Source: a marine actinobacterium PHSC20C1 (GTDB taxonomy: Bacteria > Actinomycetota > Actinomycetes > Actinomycetales > Microbacteriaceae). From it: 64,000 bases of DNA. The notes beneath the pieces are model-generated. The model was not told the origin of the DNA and searched no databases. It saw only the letters and a program-made list of their open reading frames with translations. The stretch's first letter is position 1, and every line of letters starts with the position of its first letter. The DNA lies in NCBI GenBank assembly GCA_000153145.1, contig CH672415.1, positions 1,035,206-1,099,205 of the forward strand. The letters run 5' to 3'. The translations under genes and the position numbers were made by a program. Shown here one piece after another: positions 20,034 through 28,288 of the stretch.

Positions 20034-22373
20034 TTGGCCGCCAACGATACTGATTTCGGCACCGAAATGCGCGGCTATAAGAAGGACGACGTTGACAAGC
20101 TCATCGGTGAACTCCGTCGGGAGTTAGTCGCGGCGAAGGCCGACCGCACCTCATCCACAAAAGAGGTCAAGCGGCTACTGGCCGTGAACGAAGACCTTCA
20201 GGCTGAGCTCGACGAGACGGGAAGTCCCACTTACAGCGGACTCGGCTCCAAGCTCGAAAGCATGCTGCGGGTTGCTGAAGAGCACTCAACGCAACTCATC
20301 AGCCAGGCCGACATCGACGCTGAGAAGATGCGCAGGGCCGTTCAATCAGAAACGACCGCTCTGCGTGACGACGCCACGAGCGAATCCGAGCGCATCCTTG
20401 CTGATGCGAATCGCGAAGCAGCCGCCCTTTCCCAAACATCACGCTCTGAAGCAGACTCCCTCATTGCCCGTGCTCGCGACGAAGCGGCACAGCTAACCGC
20501 CGATGCTGCACGCGAAGCCGCAACAATTCGGGGAGCAGTAGCTACCGAAGCTGCGGATGTTCGCACGTCAGCTAAGCGTGAGGCCGCAGCTCTCCGCGCC
20601 GAAACCGAGCGCGCCATGACTGAACTCCGCGCCACAACCGCTACTGATGTCGCCGAAGCGCGCGAAGCTGCAGAAGCACTTGCCCGCGACGCCGAGCTAG
20701 GCCGCGCTACCTTCGAGGCGGAGAACACAAAACAACGAGAAGATCTTGACCGTGACATTGAGCAGGCTCGAACCGATATCGCTCGGGAAATAGAAACTGC
20801 CCGCGCAGAACTTGAAGCTGAATCCACGACAGCCCGCGAGAGTCTCGCAAACGAGACCAAGGCGGCACACACCAAGCTCGCAAACGAGACCAAGGCGGCA
20901 CACACCAAGCTCGCAAACGAGACGGCGGCAGCACAGGCCAAACAAAAGGCTGAGCTGGATGCTGCCTACGCCGCACTAGAGGCAGAGACACAAGCTACAC
21001 GGGCCGCAACGGAGTCCGAGGCTGCACGAATTCGCAGTGAGCTCGAAGCAGAAGTGCTCACTACGCGTGCCGAACTTGCGGCAGAGCTCACCGAAACCCG
21101 CGAGCTTTGGGAAGTCGAAGAACGGGACGCTCGCGCACAACTCGCAGCGGATGACACCTCAACTCGCGCGGCCCTCGAAGACGAAGTCAGCACGACCCGC
21201 GCGGCCGTTGAACATGAAGTAACAAGCACCAAAGCAGCGCTAGAACAAGAAGTAACGACAACCAAGACGGCGCTCGAACAAGAAGTGAAAGTTACCAAGG
21301 CTGCTCTTGAACAAGAAGTAACAACCACTCGTTCGAACCTTGAACAAGAGGTTGCTACCGCCACAGCCGCGCTCAACGACGAAGTTACGACCACTCGCGC
21401 TGAGCTAGAAGCGCATGTCAAGGTGACGCGAAGTGAACTGGCCGCAGACGTTGCGGCACAGAAGAAAGCTCTCGACCGCGAAGTCGCATCCACCAAAAAG
21501 GCACTCGCGAAGGAAGTCTCTTCAACCCGCACCGCACTCGAAAACGATGTTGAATCAACGCGTGCCGGCCTCGAAGAGGAGATCGCTAACGCGCGAAGCG
21601 AGTTCGACAAGGAAAGCTCGACCGCCCGCGCTGACTTCGAAGCCGAGATGACGAACCGGCGCAACGAGCTCGAAGCAGAAATCGCTACAGGTACAGCCAA
21701 CCTTGAGGACGAGATGGCGCGTCGTCACGCCGAACTCGATGCGGAAATCGATAGCAAGCGCACCGCCCTTCACACCGAAGAGACCGAAACCCGTGCAGCT
21801 CTCGCACACGATGTGCAGAAACAAACCGCTGACCTCGAAAGAGACATTGCACGCCAACGCGCAGAACTCGCCAACGAAGTTGAGTCGACTCGGGCATCCA
21901 ACCAGCACCGTTTGGATGAAGCGCGCACGACTGTCGAGCATGAGGCTGAAGCGGCGCGCATCGCGCTAGATCAAGAACTCGCCGCACGTCGCGACGAAGC
22001 CGAAAAGGAATTCTTGGCCCAGCACAAAGAAGCCTCGACTCAAAGCCAGAACTACCTCGAAGAGGCACAGGCCCAATTGGCTGAGGCAGTGCGCGAAGCA
22101 AATGCTAAGCGCCACGAAGCCGAAGAGCTCAGCGAAACATCACAGGCTGAAGCAAAGTCGATCCTGGCAGATGCGTCAACGCGTGCGGCCGACCAGTTGG
22201 CCGACGCGGAGTCACGCGCCAAGTCGATGGTCGACGACGCGGAGAAGCGTTCCGCTGAACTTGTGAGCGACGCCGAAGAGCGCCTGGCAAAGATCAAGGT
22301 GGAACGCGAGACTGTTGCCGGGTACTTCGAAAACCTGCGCGGAGTTCTGAACCAAGCCGAGGATGTTGGCTAG
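20034..22373 (+). CDS. giant DivIVA-like hendecad coiled-coil protein
   Basis: A 779-residue protein. Residues 10-60 (RGYKKDDVDKLIGELRRELV, then a helical stretch) resemble a DivIVA-type N-terminal domain that senses curved membrane. From about residue 84 the sequence follows an 11-residue period; residues 232-660 are 39 consecutive units with no insertion, each like x-x-T-R-x-x-L-x-x-E-V, with hydrophobic or small residues at unit positions 3, 7 and 11 (spacing 3-4-4). This is a hendecad coiled coil, related in style to Streptomyces Scy or FilP. TTG start after GAGGAG. It is probably a polar scaffold; two DNA copies of one unit are identical. Confidence 0.85.
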   Translation: MAANDTDFGTEMRGYKKDDVDKLIGELRRELVAAKADRTSSTKEVKRLLAVNEDLQAELDETGSPTYSGLGSKLESMLRVAEEHSTQLISQADIDAEKMRRAVQSETTALRDDATSESERILADANREAAALSQTSRSEADSLIARARDEAAQLTADAAREAATIRGAVATEAADVRTSAKREAAALRAETERAMTELRATTATDVAEAREAAEALARDAELGRATFEAENTKQREDLDRDIEQARTDIAREIETARAELEAESTTARESLANETKAAHTKLANETKAAHTKLANETAAAQAKQKAELDAAYAALEAETQATRAATESEAARIRSELEAEVLTTRAELAAELTETRELWEVEERDARAQLAADDTSTRAALEDEVSTTRAAVEHEVTSTKAALEQEVTTTKTALEQEVKVTKAALEQEVTTTRSNLEQEVATATAALNDEVTTTRAELEAHVKVTRSELAADVAAQKKALDREVASTKKALAKEVSSTRTALENDVESTRAGLEEEIANARSEFDKESSTARADFEAEMTNRRNELEAEIATGTANLEDEMARRHAELDAEIDSKRTALHTEETETRAALAHDVQKQTADLERDIARQRAELANEVESTRASNQHRLDEARTTVEHEAEAARIALDQELAARRDEAEKEFLAQHKEASTQSQNYLEEAQAQLAEAVREANAKRHEAEELSETSQAEAKSILADASTRAADQLADAESRAKSMVDDAEKRSAELVSDAEERLAKIKVERETVAGYFENLRGVLNQAEDVG
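20844..20923 (+). repeat. 33-bp tandem repeat inside the hendecad gene
   Basis: A 33-bp unit beginning CTCGCAAACGAGACC is present at 20844-20876 and identically at 20877-20909, with 14 further matching bases at 20910-20923. It encodes the repeat K-A-A-H-T-K-L-A-N-E-T twice. This is one hendecad duplicated recently, showing how the repeat array grows. Confidence 0.9.
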
Positions 22374-22401
22374 CAATAGCCCTTCGGGCACCTAGAATTG
22401 C

Positions 22402-22435
22402 GTCCAGCCTGAATCCTCGTTGCCCCAGGCTGGAC
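22402..22435. promoter_or_regulatory. 10-bp inverted repeat before the AI-2E permease gene
   Basis: GTCCAGCCTG (22402-22411) and CAGGCTGGAC (22426-22435) form a perfect 10-bp stem with a 14-base loop, directly followed by GGAG (22436-22439) and the ATG at 22446. There is no U-run, so it is not a classical terminator; it could limit ribosome access or mark a transcript end. Confidence 0.5.
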
Positions 22436-22445
22436 GGAGCCAACA

Positions 22446-23507
22446 ATGAAGATTCTCAACCCTTTCCGCATCGGCCTCTTGGGCGGGCTGGGAGTGCTCG
22501 TCGCAGTGGGAATTGGGCAGACAATCATCTCGCTGGCGACGATCCTCACCTACGTCGGCGCTGCGCTCTTTCTTGCACTAGGTCTCGATCCGCTGGTGTC
22601 GTGGCTAGAGAAGAAGAAGTTTCCTCGCTGGACCGCAATTCTGACCGTTTTGGTCGGCGTACTCGGCGTCTTTACCGGGCTAGTCTTTGCGATCGTTCCC
22701 GTGATCGCGGAACAGGTGCGCAACGCCGCTAACGCGATCCCCCGACTGGTGACGGCCCTGTTTGACGGAACAATCCGCGAAAACGTTGAGACGACCTTCC
22801 CCTGGCTCAACGTTCAAGAACTCCTCGATGGATTCACCACGTGGGTAACGGAACTCGACTTCACCACTATCGGCGGCGGCGTATTTGCGGTCGGCATTGG
22901 AATCGCCACAGGAATCACCGGTGGAATCATCGTTCTCATTCTCACCATCTACTTCGTGTCGTCCCTCAACAACATCAAGTCAGGCATCTATCAACTCGTT
23001 CCGGCAACTAAGCGAGCCAAGTTTATTGATCTTGCTGAACAAGTAAGCAATGCAGTTGGGCGCTATGTAATCGGTCAGGGCTCACTGGCTCTCGTCAACG
23101 GCGTGCTTTCGTTTATCGTGCTCACGCTCATCTTCCCCGCGTTTGATTTGCCGGTGAAGTACTCAGCGCTACTGGCGTTTATCGCATTCATGGGTTCGCT
23201 CATCCCGCTGGTAGGAACACTGAGTGGTTCAGTTGTTATCACTCTGCTTGTTCTCCTCTTCAACGGCCCGCCGAGTGTTGTTGCTGTCGGCATCTACTAC
23301 CTGATCTACATGCAGATCGAGGCCTACTTGCTCAACCCTCGAATCATGAGCAGGGCAGTTAAGCTACCGGGCGCGCTCGTAGTAATTGCGGCACTAGCCG
23401 GCGGAACGCTACTGGGTATTTTGGGCGCGCTCATCGCGATTCCCGTCGCCGCAGCGGTTCTCCTTATCGTGCAGCAAGTCGTTGTTCCTCGCCAGGCTGA
23501 CTCCTAG
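22446..23507 (+). CDS. AI-2E family transporter-like membrane protein
   Basis: A 353-residue AI-2E/UPF0118 permease with about eight transmembrane helices. The family regions are seen: helices with GGLGVLVAVGIGQTI and LTYVGAALFLALGLDPLVSW near the N-terminus, a central extracytoplasmic part around 90-150, and the C-terminal helix motif with GSLIPLVGTLSG. Members are linked to autoinducer export, sodium-proton antiport or unknown transport, so the substrate is not assigned. It follows the hendecad gene by 72 bases on the same strand, with a hairpin in front of its ribosome site. Confidence 0.9.
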   Translation: MKILNPFRIGLLGGLGVLVAVGIGQTIISLATILTYVGAALFLALGLDPLVSWLEKKKFPRWTAILTVLVGVLGVFTGLVFAIVPVIAEQVRNAANAIPRLVTALFDGTIRENVETTFPWLNVQELLDGFTTWVTELDFTTIGGGVFAVGIGIATGITGGIIVLILTIYFVSSLNNIKSGIYQLVPATKRAKFIDLAEQVSNAVGRYVIGQGSLALVNGVLSFIVLTLIFPAFDLPVKYSALLAFIAFMGSLIPLVGTLSGSVVITLLVLLFNGPPSVVAVGIYYLIYMQIEAYLLNPRIMSRAVKLPGALVVIAALAGGTLLGILGALIAIPVAAAVLLIVQQVVVPRQADS

Positions 23508-23544
23508 ACCGGATTAGCGGCAGCGCTCAATCACTAGTTCAGAG

Positions 23545-24273
23545 CTACTGCGCTGGCTCCGGAGGCCACGTTTGGGGTAACGGCAGCACGGCTGGATTGA
23601 GCCGGGCAACTACTTCGCTCAGAACGCGGTAGGTCTGGGCCTCGCCTACCCACAGATGTTTTCCGCCCTCAACCGCAACGAATTCTAGATCGGGTACTGA
23701 GGCAAACCGTTTTTTGGCCTCCTCCGGCCGCAAGTAGTCGTCAAGCTCGGGGATAACAGCGACGAGGCGCCGTTCATCTCCAGCCCAAGCAGCTACATCC
23801 TCGGCGCTCGCACGATGAAGAGGAGGCGAGAGCAGAATTGCGCCAGTGACAGGATGCTCACGGCCGAATTTGAGAGTCACTTCTGTGCCGAACGACCAGC
23901 CCATCAACCACACATTGGGCAATCCACGCTCGCGCACGAAGTCCATTGCGGCTTGAAGATCGTGTTCTTCAAGAATGCCATCGCCAAAAGAGCCCTCCGA
24001 CGTTCCACGAGGAGAGGTGACTCCACGGAAGTTGAATCTCAATACCGCCACGTCCGCTAGGGCTGGCAGTCGTGCCGCTGCCTTGCGAATAATGTGGGAG
24101 TCCATAAATCCGCCCGCGGTGGGCAGCGGATGCAGCGTAACAAGCGTTGCTGCGACATGCCCAGACTCTGGCAACGAGAGCTCACCAACGAGGGTGAACC
24201 CGTCGCTTGTCTGAAGTTCGATTTCCTCGCGCAGTGCTGGCAATTCAGTTGCGCCTCTAATGGCTTCACTCAC
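23545..24273 (-). CDS. alpha/beta hydrolase
   Basis: A 242-residue cytoplasmic alpha/beta hydrolase of the YfbB/DLH-like type. The elbow is GWSFG around residue 120, with the catalytic Ser in it, an acid probably in ELDDYLRPE near 178-186, and the His in GGKHLWVG near 212. A leading LHPLPTAGG region gives the oxyanion hole. No signal peptide is visible. The substrate is not recognisable. It is head-to-tail with the zinc-motif gene on the same strand and converges with the AI-2E gene. Confidence 0.82.
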   Translation of the reverse strand: MSEAIRGATELPALREEIELQTSDGFTLVGELSLPESGHVAATLVTLHPLPTAGGFMDSHIIRKAAARLPALADVAVLRFNFRGVTSPRGTSEGSFGDGILEEHDLQAAMDFVRERGLPNVWLMGWSFGTEVTLKFGREHPVTGAILLSPPLHRASAEDVAAWAGDERRLVAVIPELDDYLRPEEAKKRFASVPDLEFVAVEGGKHLWVGEAQTYRVLSEVVARLNPAVLPLPQTWPPEPAQ

Positions 24274-24285
24274 AGTACTTAGCGC

Positions 24286-24585
24286 TCACAATCTAATTTT
24301 CCAGCAATGCTGGTGCCAATGGCGGCGGGCAGCGAGATCATCCGCTTCTCCCATGATGCCGTCGGCGCGCCATGTGACGGTGTGGGCTACCCCTGCGGCG
24401 ATGGCCTGGGAACATCCGGGGCAGGTGTATTTCTTGACGGCGTTCCCCGGCGACACCGGCTGCACGTTCCACTCGCCGTCTGACTTGTGCTCTGTGCGTC
24501 GCGAACCGTAGATCACGCGATTAAGGTCGTCATGATCGCCGTCGTCTGGGCGACGCGAGCCGCGGGGACGATTCGAACGAGGCAT
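24286..24585 (-). CDS. small Cys/His protein, actinobacterial conserved hypothetical
   Basis: A 99-residue protein found in many actinobacteria and often labelled only as ATP/GTP-binding, for which I see no P-loop. The N-terminal half is polar and charged. The C-terminal half holds CPGC at 55-58 and a histidine-rich end with RHWHQHCW, together a likely zinc site (Cys55, Cys58, a histidine such as His90, Cys93). A role as a nucleic-acid-binding or zinc-handling protein is only inference. It lies between the transglycosylase-like gene and the hydrolase on the same strand. Confidence 0.7.
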   Translation of the reverse strand: MPRSNRPRGSRRPDDGDHDDLNRVIYGSRRTEHKSDGEWNVQPVSPGNAVKKYTCPGCSQAIAAGVAHTVTWRADGIMGEADDLAARRHWHQHCWKIRL

Positions 24586-24616
24586 GACTCAAGCTTATGC
24601 GCTCAGAGGAGCGGGT

Positions 24617-25267
24617 CTAGTACCAGCCGTTGGCTTCTGAATAGGCCCAAGCGCCACAGGGCGTGCCGTAGCGGCCATCAATGTAGCTGAGACCCCAAGC
24701 AATCTGGGTGGCTGGGTTCGTCGCCCAGTCAGCACCAGCGGTAGCCATTTTGCTACCAGGGAGAGCCTGCGGAATGCCATATGCGCCACTGGATGAGTTC
24801 ATCGCGTAGACGTTCCAGCCCGATTCACGGTTCCACAGACTGACCAAACAGTTGAACTGGTCTGTGCCTTGGCCACGCGCCGCAAGCATCGACTGAGCGA
24901 TCGCTTGGGCGGTTCCAGGGTCAGGAGTACCGGCCGCCGGTGCTTCTGGAGCAGCAGGCACCACAGGCTCTACAACAATCTCTTTAATTGCGAACTTGTC
25001 GCGCGCGATCTCGTTGACGAACCCTTCAGCAACTATGAGCGATTGAACTTCAGCACGCGCAACAGGCTTGCTGACCGGGACGCCCGATGCCGAAACCGTA
25101 CTGACGGGGTTAGGAGCAGCCATCATGAGGGTCGCAACAAAGCCCAAACTCACAAGGGAAGCAAAAGCGCGAAGGCTCCAAGCGGAGCGTTGGTGGCGCC
25201 CAGAAAGATCCGCGCCCTGGCTTCTTGCCTGAGCGCGGATGGTTGATGCTCGCGAATTAGTCCACAC
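24617..25267 (-). CDS. secreted lytic transglycosylase-like protein
   Basis: A 216-residue exported cell-wall enzyme. A signal region covers roughly residues 30-60 (ASLVSLGFVATLMMAAPN). The C-terminal domain from about 130 has the SLT-type pattern with the catalytic Glu in WNRESGWN, followed by SSSGAYGIPQALPGSKM and WGLSYIDGRYGTP, as in small actinobacterial transglycosylases of the aggregation-promoting-factor type. GTG is the apparent start; no ribosome site precedes it, but TAACAT lies ten bases upstream, so the mRNA may be nearly leaderless. Cleavage of peptidoglycan is inferred from the family. Confidence 0.85.
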   Translation of the reverse strand: MWTNSRASTIRAQARSQGADLSGRHQRSAWSLRAFASLVSLGFVATLMMAAPNPVSTVSASGVPVSKPVARAEVQSLIVAEGFVNEIARDKFAIKEIVVEPVVPAAPEAPAAGTPDPGTAQAIAQSMLAARGQGTDQFNCLVSLWNRESGWNVYAMNSSSGAYGIPQALPGSKMATAGADWATNPATQIAWGLSYIDGRYGTPCGAWAYSEANGWY

Positions 25268-25311
25268 AATAACTGCGATGTTAGCCCACAGACCTGAAAA
25301 AACAGAGGGAA

Positions 25312-25863
25312 CTATCGAACGGCGAGCATGACATCAATCACAGAATCGAGAAGATAGTCGACTTGTGACTCGCGATAGCCGCCTTTGGTGCTGCGAAATG
25401 CGACAGTTCGTACGCGCTCGATAGTGAGAGGAGCACCATGCTGGAAGTAACTAGCGAGTTCTTCGGCGAACGCATCAACGTCTTTGACCGCGTAGCCAAT
25501 CGTGAATGCACTGACCCGCGAAAACTTCTTGCCGTTCAGCCGAGCGAGCCTGTTGAGGATCTCTTGCGCTTCGGAGCGCGCGTTAGCGTACCAAGCGGAT
25601 TCACCGAACTCGGCGACTGCCTGATCACGCTCGCGAGCAGCGAAGGCATCCTCGAGTCTTTCAAGTGCAGAGTCAACGTGCAGGGGTGAATAACCACCCT
25701 TTTGCATGGCGAAGGCGAGCTTGCGGATGGAACGCGACGTGACTACTGCCGCATCAGCGCGCTCCGACGTGTACGCCCGTCGCGCCTCCTCAAGGAAGTC
25801 CTCGACCTGGTCGACGTTGTAACCCTGCTTTGACTTGCGGTTACGGGGAAAAGTGGTGGTCAC
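25312..25863 (-). CDS. DivIVA-type protein with four GY...VD motifs
   Basis: A 183-residue protein of the actinobacterial DivI1A-domain type. Instead of one DivIVA head it holds four copies of a GY-x(4-5)-VD/VE motif with hydrophobic followers, at about 14-24, 57-68, 123-136 and 161-172. The copies alternate between the form with F...K-x-G-Y-N/A-V and the form K-G-G-Y-S/R, so the protein looks like a duplicated pair. DivIVA heads bind curved membrane and mark poles and septa; a similar role is inferred. It is downstream of cdsA on the same strand. Confidence 0.85.
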   Translation of the reverse strand: MTTTFPRNRKSKQGYNVDQVEDFLEEARRAYTSERADAAVVTSRSIRKLAFAMQKGGYSPLHVDSALERLEDAFAARERDQAVAEFGESAWYANARSEAQEILNRLARLNGKKFSRVSAFTIGYAVKDVDAFAEELASYFQHGAPLTIERVRTVAFRSTKGGYRESQVDYLLDSVIDVMLAVR

Positions 25864-25877
25864 GGTTCTATTCTGCC

Positions 25878-26753
25878 CTACGTGAAGATAAGAAACAGCG
25901 CATACCCTGCAGCGGCCGATAACAGCGAAGAATCAACCCTGTCGAGGAATCCGCCATGCCCGGGCAGCCAGGTGCTGATGTCTTTGATTCCAAGGTCGCG
26001 TTTAATGAGTGATTCGGCGAGATCACCCATCGTGGCCGTACCCAAAATGACGAGTCCGAAAACTATTCCGACCCAAGCGGGCTGATTGAGCATGAAGATT
26101 GCCAGAAGCACTCCGGCGAGAATCGATGCCGCCGCCGCTCCCGCAAACCCTTCCCACGTCTTGTTCGGGCTGATGGTTGGCGCCATCGGGTGCTTTCCAA
26201 AGGAAAGGCCGCTTGCGTAGGCTCCGATGTCACTCACGACGACAACGATGAGCATCGCCAGGGTCCACCACTGACCGCCATCTTGGGCCGTAAGCAAAAC
26301 AGTGAAGCTGGCCAAGAATGCAATGTAGAGCATAACGAAAACGCCAGCACCAAGATCACGGAGGACTGAGCGTGCCGAACCTCGGTGACTCGGTCGCACG
26401 AGCTCGACCAATCTCCACAAGCTCACAAACGCAATACCGGCCAGCGTTACGTACCACTGACCTTCTGCGAGCCAATAGAAGGACGCAGGAACTACCGCTA
26501 CCGCCGCAACGACCGTGGGTAGTCGCGGAATGTTTAGCCCAGCGAACCGAAGCGCGCTTGCAAGCTCGAACGCCGTGAAAGCGACGAGTACTCCCGCAAA
26601 GAGCATGTAAAGCTCTTTGACGAAAATCAGGCTGAACAACAACGAAAGCCCCAGCGCTAACCCCACGGTGAGAGCCATCGCCAAAGGACGCCCGGTGCGG
26701 GCGTTGATCTTCTCGTTAGTTGCGCGAACCTGAGCTTCGAATTCGGAGACCAT
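25878..26753 (-). CDS. cdsA: phosphatidate cytidylyltransferase CdsA
   Basis: The enzyme that makes CDP-diacylglycerol from phosphatidate and CTP, the branch point for phospholipids. The protein has about eight membrane helices and the signature region in the C-terminal third, with SDIGAYASGLSFGKHP, PNKTWEGFAGA and the KRDLGIKD / DRVDS segments, all in the correct order. Length 291 is normal. The start overlaps the frr stop by one base (TAATG), so it is translated together with frr. Confidence 0.95.
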   Translation of the reverse strand: MVSEFEAQVRATNEKINARTGRPLAMALTVGLALGLSLLFSLIFVKELYMLFAGVLVAFTAFELASALRFAGLNIPRLPTVVAAVAVVPASFYWLAEGQWYVTLAGIAFVSLWRLVELVRPSHRGSARSVLRDLGAGVFVMLYIAFLASFTVLLTAQDGGQWWTLAMLIVVVVSDIGAYASGLSFGKHPMAPTISPNKTWEGFAGAAAASILAGVLLAIFMLNQPAWVGIVFGLVILGTATMGDLAESLIKRDLGIKDISTWLPGHGGFLDRVDSSLLSAAAGYALFLIFT

Positions 26754-27304
26754 TAGACCTCGAGTAGCTCAGTCTCTTTGCGCTTGAGCGCGTCGTCGAC
26801 GGCGTCGACGTGGGCCTTGGTGCTTGCTTCGAGTTCTTTCTCAGCGCGAGCTATTTCATCTTCGCCAACCTCGGTGAGCGCATCCAAGTCGTCCTTGGCT
26901 TTGCGACGGACGTTGCGCAGCGAGACGCGTGCCTGCTCGGCCTTGTCACGCACAATCTTGACGAAGTCTTTGCGGCGCTCTTCTGTCAATTCAGGGAGCG
27001 TTGCACGGATGACGTTGCCATCGTTTCCGACGCTGGCGCCCAAGTGGTGTGCACCGGCAATTGCCTTCTCAATGTCTTTGAGCGCGGTTTTGTCGAACGG
27101 CGTAATGATGAGGGTGCGTGCCTCTTGGTTAACCATCGACGCGAGCTGCTGCAATGGCGTGGGAGTGCCATAGTAGTCAACAAGCACCTTCTGGAACAGC
27201 GCAGGGTTTGCACGGCCAGTACGCACGGTACCGAAGTCGTCTTTGGCAGCTTCGAGTGCCTTGTCCATCTTTTCACTAGCCTCGGCTAGAACATCACTGA
27301 TCAC
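26753..27304 (-). CDS. frr: ribosome recycling factor
   Basis: RRF of 183 residues that, with EF-G, splits the post-termination ribosome. It has the usual three-helix bundle with an alpha/beta domain; the fully conserved regions [11 protein letters not shown] and the [26 protein letters not shown] stretch are visible in parts. The start is GTG at 27304, because AGAGGAG lies just upstream and family proteins begin with [14 protein letters not shown]; the ATG-led extension to 27325 is not family-like. It follows pyrH by 104 bases on the same strand. Confidence 0.97.
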   Translation of the reverse strand: MISDVLAEASEKMDKALEAAKDDFGTVRTGRANPALFQKVLVDYYGTPTPLQQLASMVNQEARTLIITPFDKTALKDIEKAIAGAHHLGASVGNDGNVIRATLPELTEERRKDFVKIVRDKAEQARVSLRNVRRKAKDDLDALTEVGEDEIARAEKELEASTKAHVDAVDDALKRKETELLEV

Positions 27305-27408
27305 GGGGACTCCTCTGGGTCTCACCCGAGTTTAGCCTGCCGTTGTTGTAACGGCTGCAGCGGAACGCTCGGGAACTATCGGGTTGTATGGGGTAAAAGT
27401 GGTGCGAC

Positions 27409-28122
27409 TTAGCCGTGGACGCGGGTACCGATCTGCTCCCCCACGATTGCGCGAGTGAGGTTACCTGCTGGCTCCATGCCGAACACGAGCATCGGCATCG
27501 AGTTATCCATGCAGAGGCTAAATGCTGTGGAATCAACAACTTTGAGGCCCTGTACGAGAGCATCTTGGAAGCTGATCGAGTCAAGTTTGCGTGCATCCGG
27601 ATTGCTGCGGGGGTCAGCGTCATAGACGCCGTCTACGCCGTTCTTTGCTACCAAAACTTCTTCAGCACCAATTTCGAGAGCGCGCTGCGCTGCGACGGTA
27701 TCGGTTGAGAAATATGGGAGACCAGCACCGGCACCAAAGATCACAACGCGACCCTTTTCAAGGTGACGTTCTGCACGCAACGGAATGTACGGCTCCGCGA
27801 CCTGTGTCATTGCGATCGCGGACTGTACTCGGGTCGCGGTACCAGCCTGTTCGAGGAAGTCTTGGAGGGCGAGAGCGTTCATCACGGTGCCCAACATGCC
27901 CATGTAGTCGGCGCGACCGCGATCCATTCCGCGCTGGCTCAGCTCGGCGCCGCGGAAGAAGTTTCCACCACCAACGACAATTGCGATTTCAACATCCGCC
28001 GCTGCAGCAGCAATCTCTTTAGCGAGCGCCGAAACAACGTCGGGATTGACTCCAAGTTGGCCGCCACCGAAGGCTTCTCCCGACAGCTTCAGCAGCACCC
28101 GTCGTTTGCGTTGTGTTGTCAT
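27409..28122 (-). CDS. pyrH: UMP kinase
   Basis: Bacterial UMP kinase, converting UMP to UDP with ATP. The amino-acid-kinase fold is clear: KLSGEAF near the N-terminus, the glycine-rich [10 protein letters not shown] (about 50-60), and the C-terminal [14 protein letters not shown] and KNGVDGVY regions. Length 237 is normal. It sits between tsf and frr, the widespread bacterial order. A strong hairpin separates it from tsf, so it probably has its own promoter, which I could not locate with certainty. Confidence 0.97.
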   Translation of the reverse strand: MTTQRKRRVLLKLSGEAFGGGQLGVNPDVVSALAKEIAAAAADVEIAIVVGGGNFFRGAELSQRGMDRGRADYMGMLGTVMNALALQDFLEQAGTATRVQSAIAMTQVAEPYIPLRAERHLEKGRVVIFGAGAGLPYFSTDTVAAQRALEIGAEEVLVAKNGVDGVYDADPRSNPDARKLDSISFQDALVQGLKVVDSTAFSLCMDNSMPMLVFGMEPAGNLTRAIVGEQIGTRVHG

Positions 28123-28243
28123 CGTCTTCTTTCCGTATTCGTCGTCATGTACAGGCTATTGCGTTGAGTAACGTTCAGCGGATGCATACAGCAAATTCGC
28201 CGCAAGACATCCGCTCAACAAGCGAAGTTGGCTACGGCACACT

Positions 28244-28275
28244 AAAGGCCCGGGACACGAGTGCCCCGGGCCTTT
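28244..28275 (-). terminator. strong hairpin terminator after tsf
   Basis: AAAGGCCCGGG (28244-28254) and CCCGGGCCTTT (28265-28275) make a perfect 11-bp stem with a 10-base loop, 13 bases after the tsf stop. On the minus strand it ends in TTTAGTGTG, so the U-run is short but the stem is very stable. Being symmetric it could work in both directions. Confidence 0.8.
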
Positions 28276-28288
28276 ATGAGTGTGCTTG

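Noticed and set aside
20966..21700. A 244-codon minus-strand frame opposite the hendecad gene
   Set aside because: It is very Ser/Ala/Arg rich and follows from the repeated codons of the plus-strand protein.
20034..22373. Dense tandem-like repeats as a possible CRISPR or satellite array
   Set aside because: The repeats are in-frame 11-residue protein units with degenerate DNA; there are no spacers or conserved palindromic repeats.
28123..28288. An AGCGGATG/CATCCGCT inverted repeat near pyrH as an operator
   Set aside because: The sequence is part of the genome-wide CGGATGC excess, so chance pairing is likely.
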